DNA from: an uncultured Lachnospira sp.
GTDB taxonomy: Bacteria; Bacillota; Clostridia; Lachnospirales; Lachnospiraceae
Length of the DNA stretch: 64,000 nt
NCBI GenBank assembly: GCA_910587485.1
Contig: CAJUKN010000005.1
Location: forward strand, 1-64,000
Reading direction: 5' to 3'
Position numbers and translations under genes: made by a program. Under the pieces are notes generated by a model. It saw only the letters and a list, made by a program, of their open reading frames with translations, made no database searches and was not told the DNA's origin. Positions within the stretch are counted from its first letter, which is position 1; the number at the start of each line of letters is the position of its first letter. This document shows positions 27,659 to 37,078 of this stretch, one piece after another.

Positions 27659-27973
27659 ATGGAAAGCGATATTGAATATATACAGCTATTTATGCAATAT
27701 GAATCGGATGATATACCTGTGGTATTCTTTTATGAAGTGGACTTGAAGGATAACCGCTTTTCTCTTAGAGAGATAGAGGTCTTTGTGAACGGGGAAGTAA
27801 AGCTTGATGATAATCCATATGATGATGTCATAGAAGTATGTCCAATCCCAACAGTTGATGAACTTAACACAAAGGTATGGGGAGAGGGCTTCTATGCAGC
27901 TATTATTTCCAGAGAAGAATTTAACGAAATATGGAACACTGGTATTTATAGAGGAAACTTGACTGTCATCTGA
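27659..27973 (+). CDS. DUF6881 family protein
   Basis: A 104-residue acidic protein. ATG 27659 follows CGAGGTGA. FSLREIEVFVNGEVKLDD and AAIISREEFNEIWNTG match the DUF6881 pattern (R-x-x-EVF-x-DG and IS-x-EEF-x-x-W). Function unknown; proteins of this kind often appear as orphan or immunity-like genes. No partner is visible. Confidence 0.55.
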   Translation: MESDIEYIQLFMQYESDDIPVVFFYEVDLKDNRFSLREIEVFVNGEVKLDDNPYDDVIEVCPIPTVDELNTKVWGEGFYAAIISREEFNEIWNTGIYRGNLTVI

Positions 27974-28098
27974 ATTTTAGTTTGAAGAATTGTCAGATAA
28001 GTGCGAATTTAGTAATCAAATGTAAGAATAAGCATTTGACTTCAAATTTTAAGCGGTAAAAACACAATTCCGAAAAGGGACATAGAATATTAAAAAAT

Positions 28099-28143
28099 AA
28101 AGGCTTTTGGTATACGTAATGTGACCATAAGCCTTTGTTTTAT
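28099..28143 (+). terminator. Intrinsic terminator after the DUF6881 gene
   Basis: AAAGGCTT (28099-28106) pairs with AAGCCTTT (28129-28136), with an internal GGT/ACC extension, followed by GTTTT. The stretch 28144-28334 contains one more hairpin (next entry) and no gene that I can see. Confidence 0.7.
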
Positions 28144-28166
28144 TTACAAAAAATGTATGTTTGCAA

Positions 28167-28187
28167 AGCAGATTGCCAATATCTGTT
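28167..28187. repeat. AGCRGAT-hairpin repeat (copy)
   Basis: Stem AGCAGAT (28167-28173) with ATCTGTT (28181-28187) around a 7-base loop TGCCAAT. Related hairpins are AGCGGAT-TGCGAAT-ATCCGCT at 24872-24892 and AAGCGGAT-TATAAAT-ATTCGTTT at 39853-39875. Stem length and 7-base loop are conserved. Confidence 0.45.
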
Positions 28188-28334
28188 TGATAATAGAATA
28201 GTGCTATCATTCTAACGAGTATCATAACACCATTTTGTTTGGCAGCAGTTTATTCGACTTTTATAGTTTGTATGGACTTTTTAAAAATGTTTTTAAGTTT
28301 AATAAATAATAGCTATATTTGGCGTTAAATTATT

Positions 28335-29297
28335 TTACATCAGTGCATAAATAATCCCAAGTCCAATGACAATTTGAATAATTGCAAATCGAAAAACGAC
28401 TTGCGGGTCAGACCATCCTTTATTTTTGCGCATATGGTCATGGATAGGCGTGCGGATATTTTTTAATGGCTTTATATGAAGAAAACGCATACAAGAAACC
28501 TTAAAAAGTCCTAAGCCGCCATCAATAATTAACATCAGTGCTATTGGAACATACAAAAGCGGGTGATAAAGTTTAAGAAATGCAAAAGCGATAAATAATC
28601 CTATTGCTCTTGAACCCGCATCGCCCATAAGCAGTTTGCTAGGAGAGGCATTAAACCACAAATAGCCAAGAATGCTGACAATCATAATAAGCACAATATG
28701 CCTGAAGTATGGCTCCACATCATATATCTTATATAAAATATAACATGTGGATAAAGTGATTGCTGATAGTGTGCCACAAAGACCATCAACGCCATCTGAA
28801 CAGTTGGTAACATTGATACTTGCCCATATCAGTATAACAATAAGTATACCATATAAAATTGGGTGAATAGTAACGGTCATACGAAAGAATGACAGTTCTA
28901 TTGTGTTGGGATTGTAGTGAAGAAAAGTAATTGCAGATGTAATTGCAATAGCAAGGTCAATCAATCCTTTTTTTAATTCACCCCATGGTGTTTTAGCACT
29001 GTCATCAAAGTAACCGCTCAACATTGCTGCAAGTACAAGTATCAGATAAATAATTGTTTCAGCGTTTACAGGTATAAATAATACCGATGACAATATAAAT
29101 GTAAGTATAAATATAATTCCGGCACCTCTTGGTTTTCCTACGGATTTTGTGCCGTTTATTGCAAAAGCACGCCCTGCATCTCTAGGCAATGTTTTTTCAC
29201 CAAAATGAATTGCAAGTATTGTGAGTGCAAATGCAAACAAAACACTGATAAATGTCAGTTCTTTTAAATATAAAGAACCTACAAGATAGTAAATCAT
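28335..29297 (-). CDS. MraY-like phospho-N-acetylmuramoyl-pentapeptide transferase
   Basis: A 320-residue polytopic transferase of the glycosyltransferase-4 (MraY/WecA) family, which attaches a sugar-1-phosphate to undecaprenyl phosphate. MraY-type motifs: NCSDGVDGLCG (catalytic Asp region), MGDAGSRAIG and TPIHDHMRKNKGWSDPQVV, the last being close to the MraY TPIHHHFELKGW box. Substrate is therefore probably UDP-MurNAc-pentapeptide. It lies alone, not in a division/cell-wall cluster. Start 29297 is chosen because the AGAAATGGGG ribosome-binding box precedes it. Confidence 0.75.
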   Translation of the reverse strand: MIYYLVGSLYLKELTFISVLFAFALTILAIHFGEKTLPRDAGRAFAINGTKSVGKPRGAGIIFILTFILSSVLFIPVNAETIIYLILVLAAMLSGYFDDSAKTPWGELKKGLIDLAIAITSAITFLHYNPNTIELSFFRMTVTIHPILYGILIVILIWASINVTNCSDGVDGLCGTLSAITLSTCYILYKIYDVEPYFRHIVLIMIVSILGYLWFNASPSKLLMGDAGSRAIGLFIAFAFLKLYHPLLYVPIALMLIIDGGLGLFKVSCMRFLHIKPLKNIRTPIHDHMRKNKGWSDPQVVFRFAIIQIVIGLGIIYALM

Positions 29298-29348
29298 ATG
29301 GTTATCCCCATTTCTGTGCCATTTGTAAGTGAAAAATGTGTATGGCAC
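29298..29348 (-). promoter_or_regulatory. Stem-loop/AGAAATGGGG leader motif (MraY-like gene)
   Basis: On the minus strand GTGCCAT (29348-29342) pairs perfectly with ATGGCAC (29322-29316) across a 19-base loop. It is followed at once by AGAAATGGGGAT and, five bases on, the start codon. It is the longest stem of the family found at four genes in this window. Confidence 0.65.
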
Positions 29349-29602
29349 TACCACATAAGCTACAGTTTAACAAACCAAATGAAAAATGTCTAATATAAAA
29401 TGACTAAATGTCAAAAATATGTTAGTATTTTGACAAAGTGTATGCTATAATATTAAATATTCTATGCGGTACGTGCAAGCCATATTCAATATATGGACAT
29501 TAGAATCAAATACATTTGTGCTTGTTGGCGCATTAAAATAAAACTATGTTGCTTCACAAAATAGTTTTATCAAAAAGATTAAAGGGAAAGGTTGGGAAAT
29601 TT

Positions 29603-31525
29603 ATGAAAAAAGACACCACGAACATATTTATTACTGAGTTTGACACATATTTATTTGGTCAGGGAACTCACTATGAGATATACAATAAGATGGGTGCTCA
29701 CTTGGCTGTAAAAGATGGAAAAGACGGAGTTTACTTTGCTGTGTGGGCTCCAGCAGCGCGTGAAGTATATGTCGTAGGTGATTTTAATGAATGGAAAGCA
29801 TATGGCTATGATATGGTAAAGATATCCGATGGAGGAGTTTATGAGCTGTTTGTTCCTGGTGCGAAAGAAGGACAATGCTATAAATTTTTGATAATTACAC
29901 AGGAAGGTAAGGCGTTATATAAGGCAGACCCTTATGCAAACGCAGCACAGTTAAGACCAGAAACGGCTTCTGTTATTACCAATTTAAAAGGATTTAAGTG
30001 GTCTGATTCAGAATGGGTGAGTAAGAAGAAAAAAGAAGACCATTTAAAAGAACCAATGTCTATCTATGAATGTCATATTGGTTCATGGAAGAAACAAGAA
30101 GATAGGACAGAGGACGGATATATTAATTATAGGGATATTGTGGAAGACTTAGCAGAGTATGTTTTAGATATGGGGTATACGCATATTGAGCTTATGGGAA
30201 TTGCCGAGTATCCTTTTGATGGTTCATGGGGATATCAAGTGACGGGCTATTATGCACCTACATCAAGATATGGCTCACCAAAGGACTTTATGTTTTTTGT
30301 CAATTATATGCACAATAAGGGAATTGGTGTTATTCTTGACTGGGTACCTGCACATTTTCCAAGAGATGCACATGGCTTGGCTAATTTTGACGGAAGCTGT
30401 GTCTATGAGTATGCAGACCCAAGAAAGGGCGAACATCCAGATTGGGGAACAAAAGTTTTTGATTACGGTAAAAATGAAGTTTCTAACTTTTTGATTGCAA
30501 ATGGATTGTATTGGGTTGATAAGTTCCATATTGATGGTTTGAGAGTGGATGCAGTTGCTTCTATGCTGTATCTTGATTATGGAAGAACAGAAGGAAACTG
30601 GGTTCCTAATAAATATGGTGATAACGGTAATCTTGAAGCAATGGATTTTCTAAAACATTTTAACAGTGTGCTGTCTAAGAAATTTCCGCAGGCGATATCC
30701 ATTGCAGAGGAATCAACGGCATGGCCTAATGTAAGCGGTGACCCAGACAATGGAGAAAGTTTAGGCTTTACATTTAAGTGGAATATGGGTTGGATGCATG
30801 ATTTTATGGAGTATATGAAACTTGACCCATACTTTAGAAAATTTAATCATGGTAAACTTACATTTAGTATGATGTATGCTTACAGCGAACGATTCATATT
30901 GGTGTTGTCACATGATGAGGTAGTTCATCTCAAGTGTTCAATGCTTGGCAAGATGCCGGGAGACAGAGAAGACAAATTTGCAAATCTAAAACTGGCATAT
31001 GCGTACATGTGTGGTCATCCGGGAAAGAAGCTGTTATTTATGGGACAGGAGTTTGGACAGTGGAATGAGTGGAGCGAAAAGAGAGCGCTTGACTGGTATC
31101 TTCTTGAAGATGAAAGCCATAAAGAATTGCAGGAATTTACAAAAAAATGTATGACTTTTTATAAAACATATCCATGTTTGTATGCAACAGACTATGACCC
31201 AGAAGGGTTTATGTGGATTAATGCCAATGACAAGGACAATAGCATGTATTCATGGGTAAGGGTTAGTCCTGATGGAAAGAAGCATTTATTATTTGTCTTG
31301 AATTTTACACCTGTCGAAAGACCAAGTTTTAAAATTGGTGTGCCAACGGCTGGCAAATATAAGTTGGTGATGGGAAGTGATGAGAAACATCAAAAAAAGA
31401 CCATTTCTGCTATTAAGGAGGACTGTGACGGCTTTAAACATTCATTGCTTATTGATATGCCAAGATATGGCATTGCTGTATTTGAATTTAACGCTACAAA
31501 GCTTGAAAGTAGGAAGACTTTATAA
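29603..31525 (+). CDS. glgB: 1,4-alpha-glucan branching enzyme
   Basis: A 640-residue GH13 branching enzyme that makes alpha-1,6 branches in glycogen. A CBM48-like domain (GVYFAVWAPAAREVYVVGDFN) precedes the barrel. Catalytic residues: nucleophile Asp in DGLRVDAVASML, Glu in AISIAEEST and Asp in LSHDEVVH. The start at 29603 (MKKDTTN) is favoured over 29546 because GGTTGGGAAA precedes it. No other glycogen genes are adjacent. Confidence 0.93.
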   Translation: MKKDTTNIFITEFDTYLFGQGTHYEIYNKMGAHLAVKDGKDGVYFAVWAPAAREVYVVGDFNEWKAYGYDMVKISDGGVYELFVPGAKEGQCYKFLIITQEGKALYKADPYANAAQLRPETASVITNLKGFKWSDSEWVSKKKKEDHLKEPMSIYECHIGSWKKQEDRTEDGYINYRDIVEDLAEYVLDMGYTHIELMGIAEYPFDGSWGYQVTGYYAPTSRYGSPKDFMFFVNYMHNKGIGVILDWVPAHFPRDAHGLANFDGSCVYEYADPRKGEHPDWGTKVFDYGKNEVSNFLIANGLYWVDKFHIDGLRVDAVASMLYLDYGRTEGNWVPNKYGDNGNLEAMDFLKHFNSVLSKKFPQAISIAEESTAWPNVSGDPDNGESLGFTFKWNMGWMHDFMEYMKLDPYFRKFNHGKLTFSMMYAYSERFILVLSHDEVVHLKCSMLGKMPGDREDKFANLKLAYAYMCGHPGKKLLFMGQEFGQWNEWSEKRALDWYLLEDESHKELQEFTKKCMTFYKTYPCLYATDYDPEGFMWINANDKDNSMYSWVRVSPDGKKHLLFVLNFTPVERPSFKIGVPTAGKYKLVMGSDEKHQKKTISAIKEDCDGFKHSLLIDMPRYGIAVFEFNATKLESRKTL

Positions 31526-31537
31526 AATATAGTGTGT

Positions 31538-31596
31538 AGGAGGTAGTTGTACTAAGTAATAAATATACTTAATACAACTGCCTCTTATTTTTTTAT
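31538..31596 (+). terminator. Intrinsic terminator after glgB
   Basis: GAGGTAGTTGTA (31540-31551) pairs with TACAACTGCCTC (31573-31584), a 12-bp stem with one G-U pair, followed by TTATTTTTTTA. Confidence 0.9.
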
Positions 31597-31604
31597 TCAT
31601 TTGT

Positions 31605-31612
31605 GCCGATAA
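31605..31612 (+). promoter_or_regulatory. Sigma-28-like -10 element (GCCGATAA)
   Basis: GCCGATAA is the characteristic sigma-D/sigma-28 -10 sequence. It lies about 125 bases upstream of the large flagellar-type gene. The -35 region at the proper distance is poor (overlaps the terminator T-run), so confidence is limited. A related CCGATAT element precedes flagellin. Confidence 0.45.
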
Positions 31613-31737
31613 ATAAAATAGAAGTATGGTTATTTGCAGAAATCAGTAATAGAAAGGAGAGAGCTGCCCAACAAAATATTTAGATTTTAATATAAGTATA
31701 TTTGTTTATGGTTTGAGCAGCAGGATTCACGGTAAAT

Positions 31738-34700
31738 ATGGATTATACAGTTAATGGTGCCAGTTTAGGCAATAATGAATCAATTAAAAAAAATAATTCT
31801 ACGAATTTTAATAACTATGAAAATTATGAAAAGGCTGGAAGCAGCAAAACAAATGGGGTGTCATTTACAAGTGTTATACGTTCAGGAATTTTAGGCAATA
31901 TCAACAAGATGAACAATAATACATATGAGTCGCTTCTTAAAGAGACGGACGATGTTAAGAGCCAGATTATGGAAAGTGCTTCCAATGCAAAGGCGAATTT
32001 AAAAGCACTGTTTAATAAATTATCAGGTGCAGAAGCTGTAAGTTTAGAGGAAGAAGGATTCAATCTGAATGAAGCAACACCAGAAGATATGATAAATATT
32101 GTTGATAGAATTAAAATTGAATTGGCAGCATACAGCGATAAATATATACCAATGGGTAATATTGATGTCAGTAAAATTGCAAAAGTAGTTGGAAGTGATG
32201 CGTTGGCGAATGAAATTGCAGAAAAGATGACAAAAGCAGGGCTGACATTAAATGATAACAATATAGAAGAGATGGCAGAGGCACTAAAAAGCATTCCAAG
32301 TGAGATTTCAGAAGAAGTCAAAGATTATATGGTTGCAAAAAAGATAAGACCTTCCATAGAAAATATTAATATAGCAGAACATGCAATCAAGGACTCAAAG
32401 TGTGTGGCAAATAAGATTGATTATGATGAGTGGAGACAGTTGCAGCCACAGATACTGCGTGTGATGAGAAGAGCAGGACTTGAGGATAATGGCGAAAATA
32501 TGAACAATGCCAGAACATTTGTGTCAAAATGTATTCCTGTAACAGAACGCACATTGACTTATAAAAGCGAGTTAGACCATATTGATATGGATATGGTGAA
32601 TATTGCTGATAAGATAGCAAAACATATGGCAGCAGGAGAGCCAGCGAAAACAACATTTCTTACAGAAGACAGCACAGCAGTAACACAAGTAAGAAGAGCA
32701 ATGGAGGTTATCAATAATTCGACAGATATGGATATTGAAACAGCCACATATCGCTCTAAAACTGGAGAAATCAGTCTTCGTTCTATTGAGGAAGTGTTGG
32801 ATAATTATAGAGGCAATTATAAGGTTAAAGTTGGTTTATCTGATGAACGATATATTGTTGGTGATGAAAAGTATTCTGAGAAGGCACAGCAGAATATTAG
32901 AACGATGATGGAAGTAAGAATTATGATGTCTGCCGATGCAGGAATTAAGCTTGCAAGACAGGGATTGAATATCAATACAATTCCTATTTCGTCACTGCAT
33001 AAACATTTGTTGGCATTTGACAGAGAGATTACAATGGAACATATATCAAGACAGCTTTCTGAAAACTTAAATTCAAGAGCAGCATATATGTCTGAAAGTT
33101 TAGGCTTAAGAGATGCAGAAAATGCAGCAGCAAAAGAATTGCTGATGAAGGAATTTGATGCGATATACGACCAGTCAATGGAAGTTCGTAAGGCTGTATA
33201 TGACTTGGCACAGGCTCCAATTGAGACAGCGGGTGCTATCTATGAGGAGACACTCAAAGATGAAGATATGATTATCAATCTTGAAAACAGTGCTAGAATT
33301 GGTATGAGTTTAAAGCAGCGTTTCAAGAAGGCAGGTCAGGCATATGAGACTTATGGAACAATGAGACGTTCTGAGTTGGGTGATTCGCTTGATAAAGCAG
33401 TTAAGGCAAGTGCTACATCGCTTTTGGCAGAGATTGGTTGTGAGGCTACCGATGAAAATATCCGAGCTGTTAGGATTTTGTCATATAACAATATGGATGT
33501 TACACCAAACAATTTGATGCAGGTTAAAGAGATTAACTCTACATTGCAGGAATTGGTTAAAAATATGAATCCAGAAGCTATCCTTGATATGATTCGAGAT
33601 AATGTCAATCCAATGAAGGATGATATTCACGATGTCAATGAATATTTGAAAGAAAAAAATGAGCATAGTAACAATATTGATAAGTATAGTACATTCTTAT
33701 ACAAATTGGATATGACAGACGGAATATCTGCGGAGGAAAGAGCGCAATTTATAGGTTTATATAAAATGACGAATATGTTTCGAGCTGATGCAGGTATGGC
33801 GATTGGAACACTGTTGAGACAAGGAAATTCCATGACAATGGAAAATTTATGCAGAGCATATGATATCAATAGGTCATTTGGTATTGATAAGTCTGTCAAT
33901 AATGATACAGAAGTTGATAAGACAACAGGTACAAGATATTATTTGAATCTTTTTAGTGAGGTTTCACATAGAATTACACCGCTTACACTTAAAAATGTCA
34001 ATGCAGAGAGAAAAATTGATGAGCGAAGTGTAGAAAATTTCTGTGATGCAACAGATAGATTATACGATGCAGCATCAGAAGCAGAATATATGGATAAATA
34101 TATGGAGCTTGTTCGAGCCGTTTCGGATACCGATTATGCTGTTTTAAGAGAGCTTGAAAATGCAGACCAGAAAATCAATTTAAATAATATTCAGGCTATG
34201 GAGCAGTTGATGCAGGAGAATTTTTATGAGGTTGCATTAGCAGGAGACAAAGCGCATGCACAACAGATTATTGATAGTATTGATGACAAAGAAAAATTAG
34301 AAAAAGAATTAAAAAGTTTGAGTGATAAGGCAGAAGAAGATGCAGATAATGCGTTGCAATCTAAGGGAACCGATGATACTTTTGAAAAAATCGGACATGT
34401 GAGATTGATGCGTAATACAATGACCTTGTTAAACAATATGGCTATGCGCAGAGACTACAGTATACCATATTTAAAACGAGACGGCATTGGTGTTATGAAG
34501 TTGACTGTAGCTGTTGACAAGAGCGAAAAAGGAAAGATAGCAATCAGCTATGATGATAAAGAATTAGGTCCAGTAATTCTTGAGGCAAAGATAAAGAATG
34601 ATACAGCAGAATTATATGGAACCGTAAGAGCCACAGGCACACATGGCGAGGTGACAAGAAACGATACAGAAAGAGAAAATAAATTATCAAAGAAATTGTC

Positions 34701-34863
34701 AAATGTTTCAAAAACACTTGGCGAACATGGTATTAATCGTGTCCAGATATATCACAGTGCAAGTCGCAACAATGTCAGACCGAACTATGATTACAATCAA
34801 GATATGGTTCCTACAGAAAAATTATATAAAATTGCAAAAACAATTGTTTTGGCATTGGTATAA
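31738..34863 (+). CDS. Large flagella-associated protein (DUF6240-like, FliK-like C-terminus)
   Basis: A 1041-residue, mostly helical, low-cysteine protein without signal peptide. The N-terminus is Asn-rich (MDYTVNGASLGNNES). The long middle consists of repeated helical blocks such as EVRIMMSADAGIKLARQG and NMFRADAGMAIGTLLRQG, whose similarity suggests internal duplication. The last 120 residues resemble FliK hook-length proteins: VMKLTVAVDKSEKGKIAIS, GPVILEAKIKNDTAELYG, then a helix and LGEHGINRVQIYHS. Next to flagellin and preceded by a sigma-28-like element, it is probably a hook-length or export-related flagellar protein; not proven. Confidence 0.6.
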   Translation: MDYTVNGASLGNNESIKKNNSTNFNNYENYEKAGSSKTNGVSFTSVIRSGILGNINKMNNNTYESLLKETDDVKSQIMESASNAKANLKALFNKLSGAEAVSLEEEGFNLNEATPEDMINIVDRIKIELAAYSDKYIPMGNIDVSKIAKVVGSDALANEIAEKMTKAGLTLNDNNIEEMAEALKSIPSEISEEVKDYMVAKKIRPSIENINIAEHAIKDSKCVANKIDYDEWRQLQPQILRVMRRAGLEDNGENMNNARTFVSKCIPVTERTLTYKSELDHIDMDMVNIADKIAKHMAAGEPAKTTFLTEDSTAVTQVRRAMEVINNSTDMDIETATYRSKTGEISLRSIEEVLDNYRGNYKVKVGLSDERYIVGDEKYSEKAQQNIRTMMEVRIMMSADAGIKLARQGLNINTIPISSLHKHLLAFDREITMEHISRQLSENLNSRAAYMSESLGLRDAENAAAKELLMKEFDAIYDQSMEVRKAVYDLAQAPIETAGAIYEETLKDEDMIINLENSARIGMSLKQRFKKAGQAYETYGTMRRSELGDSLDKAVKASATSLLAEIGCEATDENIRAVRILSYNNMDVTPNNLMQVKEINSTLQELVKNMNPEAILDMIRDNVNPMKDDIHDVNEYLKEKNEHSNNIDKYSTFLYKLDMTDGISAEERAQFIGLYKMTNMFRADAGMAIGTLLRQGNSMTMENLCRAYDINRSFGIDKSVNNDTEVDKTTGTRYYLNLFSEVSHRITPLTLKNVNAERKIDERSVENFCDATDRLYDAASEAEYMDKYMELVRAVSDTDYAVLRELENADQKINLNNIQAMEQLMQENFYEVALAGDKAHAQQIIDSIDDKEKLEKELKSLSDKAEEDADNALQSKGTDDTFEKIGHVRLMRNTMTLLNNMAMRRDYSIPYLKRDGIGVMKLTVAVDKSEKGKIAISYDDKELGPVILEAKIKNDTAELYGTVRATGTHGEVTRNDTERENKLSKKLSNVSKTLGEHGINRVQIYHSASRNNVRPNYDYNQDMVPTEKLYKIAKTIVLALV

Positions 34864-34888
34864 TGTATTTTATGATTTTATCCGATAT
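34861..34888 (+). promoter_or_regulatory. Sigma-28-like promoter of flagellin
   Basis: TCCGATAT (34881-34888) matches the sigma-28 -10 consensus. TAAT (34861-34864), 16 bases upstream, is an acceptable -35. It begins at the stop codon of the preceding gene and lies 82 bases before the flagellin start. Confidence 0.55.
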
Positions 34889-34969
34889 AATTTGTGATAA
34901 TGAGTTTGTGTATGATTCAAATTCTTGCAAAACTTGAGATATTGTTTAAATGAAGGGAGTTTTATTTCA

Positions 34970-36508
34970 ATGAGAATAAATGTAAATATATCAGCAATTG
35001 TATCAAATAATGCACTGCAAAGGTCAGAGAACAGGCTTTCTGAGTCTATCAAGAGATTATCATCAGGGTATAAATTGAACAGTTCAGCAGATGACCCTGC
35101 TGGCTGTGCAATTTCAGAAAAGATGAGATTACAGATAAAAGGTCTTGACCAATCTGATAACAATGCGGCAGATGGTATATCCATATTAAATATAGCCGAC
35201 GGAGCAATGACAGAAGTTCAAAATATGCTTGTGCGTATGAAGGAATTAGCTGTTCAGGCAGCAAATGATGTAAACTCAGACGGCGAGCGTGAGGCGATTC
35301 AAAAAGAATTAAACAGCATTAATAAAGAAATTGACAGAATTGCCAATGACACAGAGTTTAATACACAACCTCTCCTTAACGGCAATTTAATGAGACGTGT
35401 ATATTCTAATGTTCAAGGAGCAACCCAGATAACTTGTACAGATAATCTTGTGGCAGGTATATATGGTATAACAGTAACTGAAGATGCAAGACAGGCAGTT
35501 ATGATACCAAATGGAACAATAACAATGTCAGATGCAGCTACAATAACAAAGGAACAAGCTGGAAAGATTACATTAAATGGTTATGGTATTGATATATCAG
35601 AAGGCGATACATTAAATGATGTCATGGATAAGATTGTAGCGGCTGCTAATAAGTCTGGGGCAAAAGCATTTGTTGTTGGAAGTTTTGCGAATGATACAGT
35701 TGCTAATGGCACAGAATATGCTGGTTATTTGCCAGCAACTACAGTATCTGGAAGTAGTCTGGTATTGATGACAAATGAGTATGGAAGCGACCAATCTCTT
35801 ACAGTTACTTGTGACAATAAGCTTTTGGCTAATTTATTAGGTATTAGTGATGCTGCTACAGATGGTATGGTTTCACAGGGTAAAGATGCAGTAGTAGATA
35901 TTACAAAAGATGCTAATGGCAAGCGTGTTGGTTTTGAAGATAGTGCCGTAATATCATCAAAAGGAACAGTTATTACAATAAAAGATGTAAATAATAAAGA
36001 GTTTGTAGTAGATGTACCTGGTAATACAGCAGGAACACAATTTGATGATTCTGCCAAAATTGCAAAAAAAACAGGTGGTGATATAAAAGAGGTAGAACAA
36101 GAAGTTACAGATGTTGGCACAATGAGTATACATATTGGAGCCAATCAAGACCAAGTAATTAAGATTGATATACCACCTATAACAACATATGCACTTGGTA
36201 CAGATAATATCAATGTTATGACAGGTTATACAGCACAGAGAGCTATTGAGACAGTAGATATTGCTATAACAAGAGCAAATGATATTCGCTCTAAGATAGG
36301 TGCTTATGAAAATCGATTTGAGCATACAAGAAATAATCTTTCTACATCGACAGAAAATCTTACAAAGTCACTTTCTACAGTGACTGATACAGATATGGCA
36401 GAAGAAATGGTAGAATATACTTCTGTTACTGTAATGACACAGGCAGCGACATCTATCTTGTCTCAGGCAAATGAAAGACCATCAACCGTGCTTCAGTTAT
36501 TGCAGTAA
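34970..36508 (+). CDS. Flagellin
   Basis: A 512-residue flagellin. The conserved D0/D1 start is MRINVNISAIVSNNALQRSE, then RLSSGYKLNSSADDPAG and the N-terminal helices. The C-terminal D1/D0 region ends in ISQANERPSTVLQLLQ-type sequence (here LSQANERPSTVLQLLQ). The variable central domain (residues about 165-420) is surface-exposed and unlike common flagellins. Start ATG 34970 follows AAGGGAG. Secreted by the flagellar export apparatus with the chaperone encoded next. Confidence 0.93.
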   Translation: MRINVNISAIVSNNALQRSENRLSESIKRLSSGYKLNSSADDPAGCAISEKMRLQIKGLDQSDNNAADGISILNIADGAMTEVQNMLVRMKELAVQAANDVNSDGEREAIQKELNSINKEIDRIANDTEFNTQPLLNGNLMRRVYSNVQGATQITCTDNLVAGIYGITVTEDARQAVMIPNGTITMSDAATITKEQAGKITLNGYGIDISEGDTLNDVMDKIVAAANKSGAKAFVVGSFANDTVANGTEYAGYLPATTVSGSSLVLMTNEYGSDQSLTVTCDNKLLANLLGISDAATDGMVSQGKDAVVDITKDANGKRVGFEDSAVISSKGTVITIKDVNNKEFVVDVPGNTAGTQFDDSAKIAKKTGGDIKEVEQEVTDVGTMSIHIGANQDQVIKIDIPPITTYALGTDNINVMTGYTAQRAIETVDIAITRANDIRSKIGAYENRFEHTRNNLSTSTENLTKSLSTVTDTDMAEEMVEYTSVTVMTQAATSILSQANERPSTVLQLLQ

Positions 36509-36539
36509 AATATAGATTTGTGAAGGAGGGATGCCTTAA

Positions 36540-37028
36540 ATGAATAAAGATGCAATTAAGACATTTTCATATAGGATTTCTCAGGCAAATAAAACAGAAC
36601 TTATCGTTGTTATGTATGATATGGCATTGGAGTATCTTGAAGATGCAAAAAGTGCAAGGACAGCATCGGAAAAAGTGCAATATACAGAAAATATAAAACT
36701 TGCTAAAAGAGTTATAGATCGATTATTATATGACCTTGATATGCAGTATGAAATTTCGACAGAATTATTTACTATCTATATGACTATGCAAAAATTTTTA
36801 GTTAAAGCAAGTTGTGTCATATCTACGGATAATGATAAATATATTGATTCTGTCATAAAGATGCTTCAAACACTTCGCAAATCATGGTATGAGGTAAGTC
36901 TTACAGACCATTCAGAAACATTGATGAAAAATACACAACAAGTTTATGCAGGACTTACATACTCAAGTGCTGGAAGTTCAAATGAGGTATCACAAGATTA
37001 TAATATAAATAGAGGATTTCGGGCATAA
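36540..37028 (+). CDS. fliS: FliS-family flagellin chaperone
   Basis: A 162-residue helical protein following flagellin by 31 bases; RBS AAGGAGGG. FSYRISQANKTELIVVMYDMALEYLEDA matches the FliS N-terminal helices (in two parts of the signature). It would bind the flagellin C-terminus and prevent early polymerisation. It is longer than classical FliS (about 130 residues), with an extra Ser/Asn-rich tail, as in Lachnospiraceae homologues. Confidence 0.85.
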   Translation: MNKDAIKTFSYRISQANKTELIVVMYDMALEYLEDAKSARTASEKVQYTENIKLAKRVIDRLLYDLDMQYEISTELFTIYMTMQKFLVKASCVISTDNDKYIDSVIKMLQTLRKSWYEVSLTDHSETLMKNTQQVYAGLTYSSAGSSNEVSQDYNINRGFRA

Positions 37029-37078
37029 AGAATAATGTAAAACAATATATAGCTAAATTAATGAAATGAGGTGAAATT

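Noticed and set aside
31613..31737. A c-di-GMP riboswitch before the large flagellar protein
   Set aside because: The GC-containing segment forms a loose GCTGC/GCAGC pair, but the conserved c-di-GMP core is missing.
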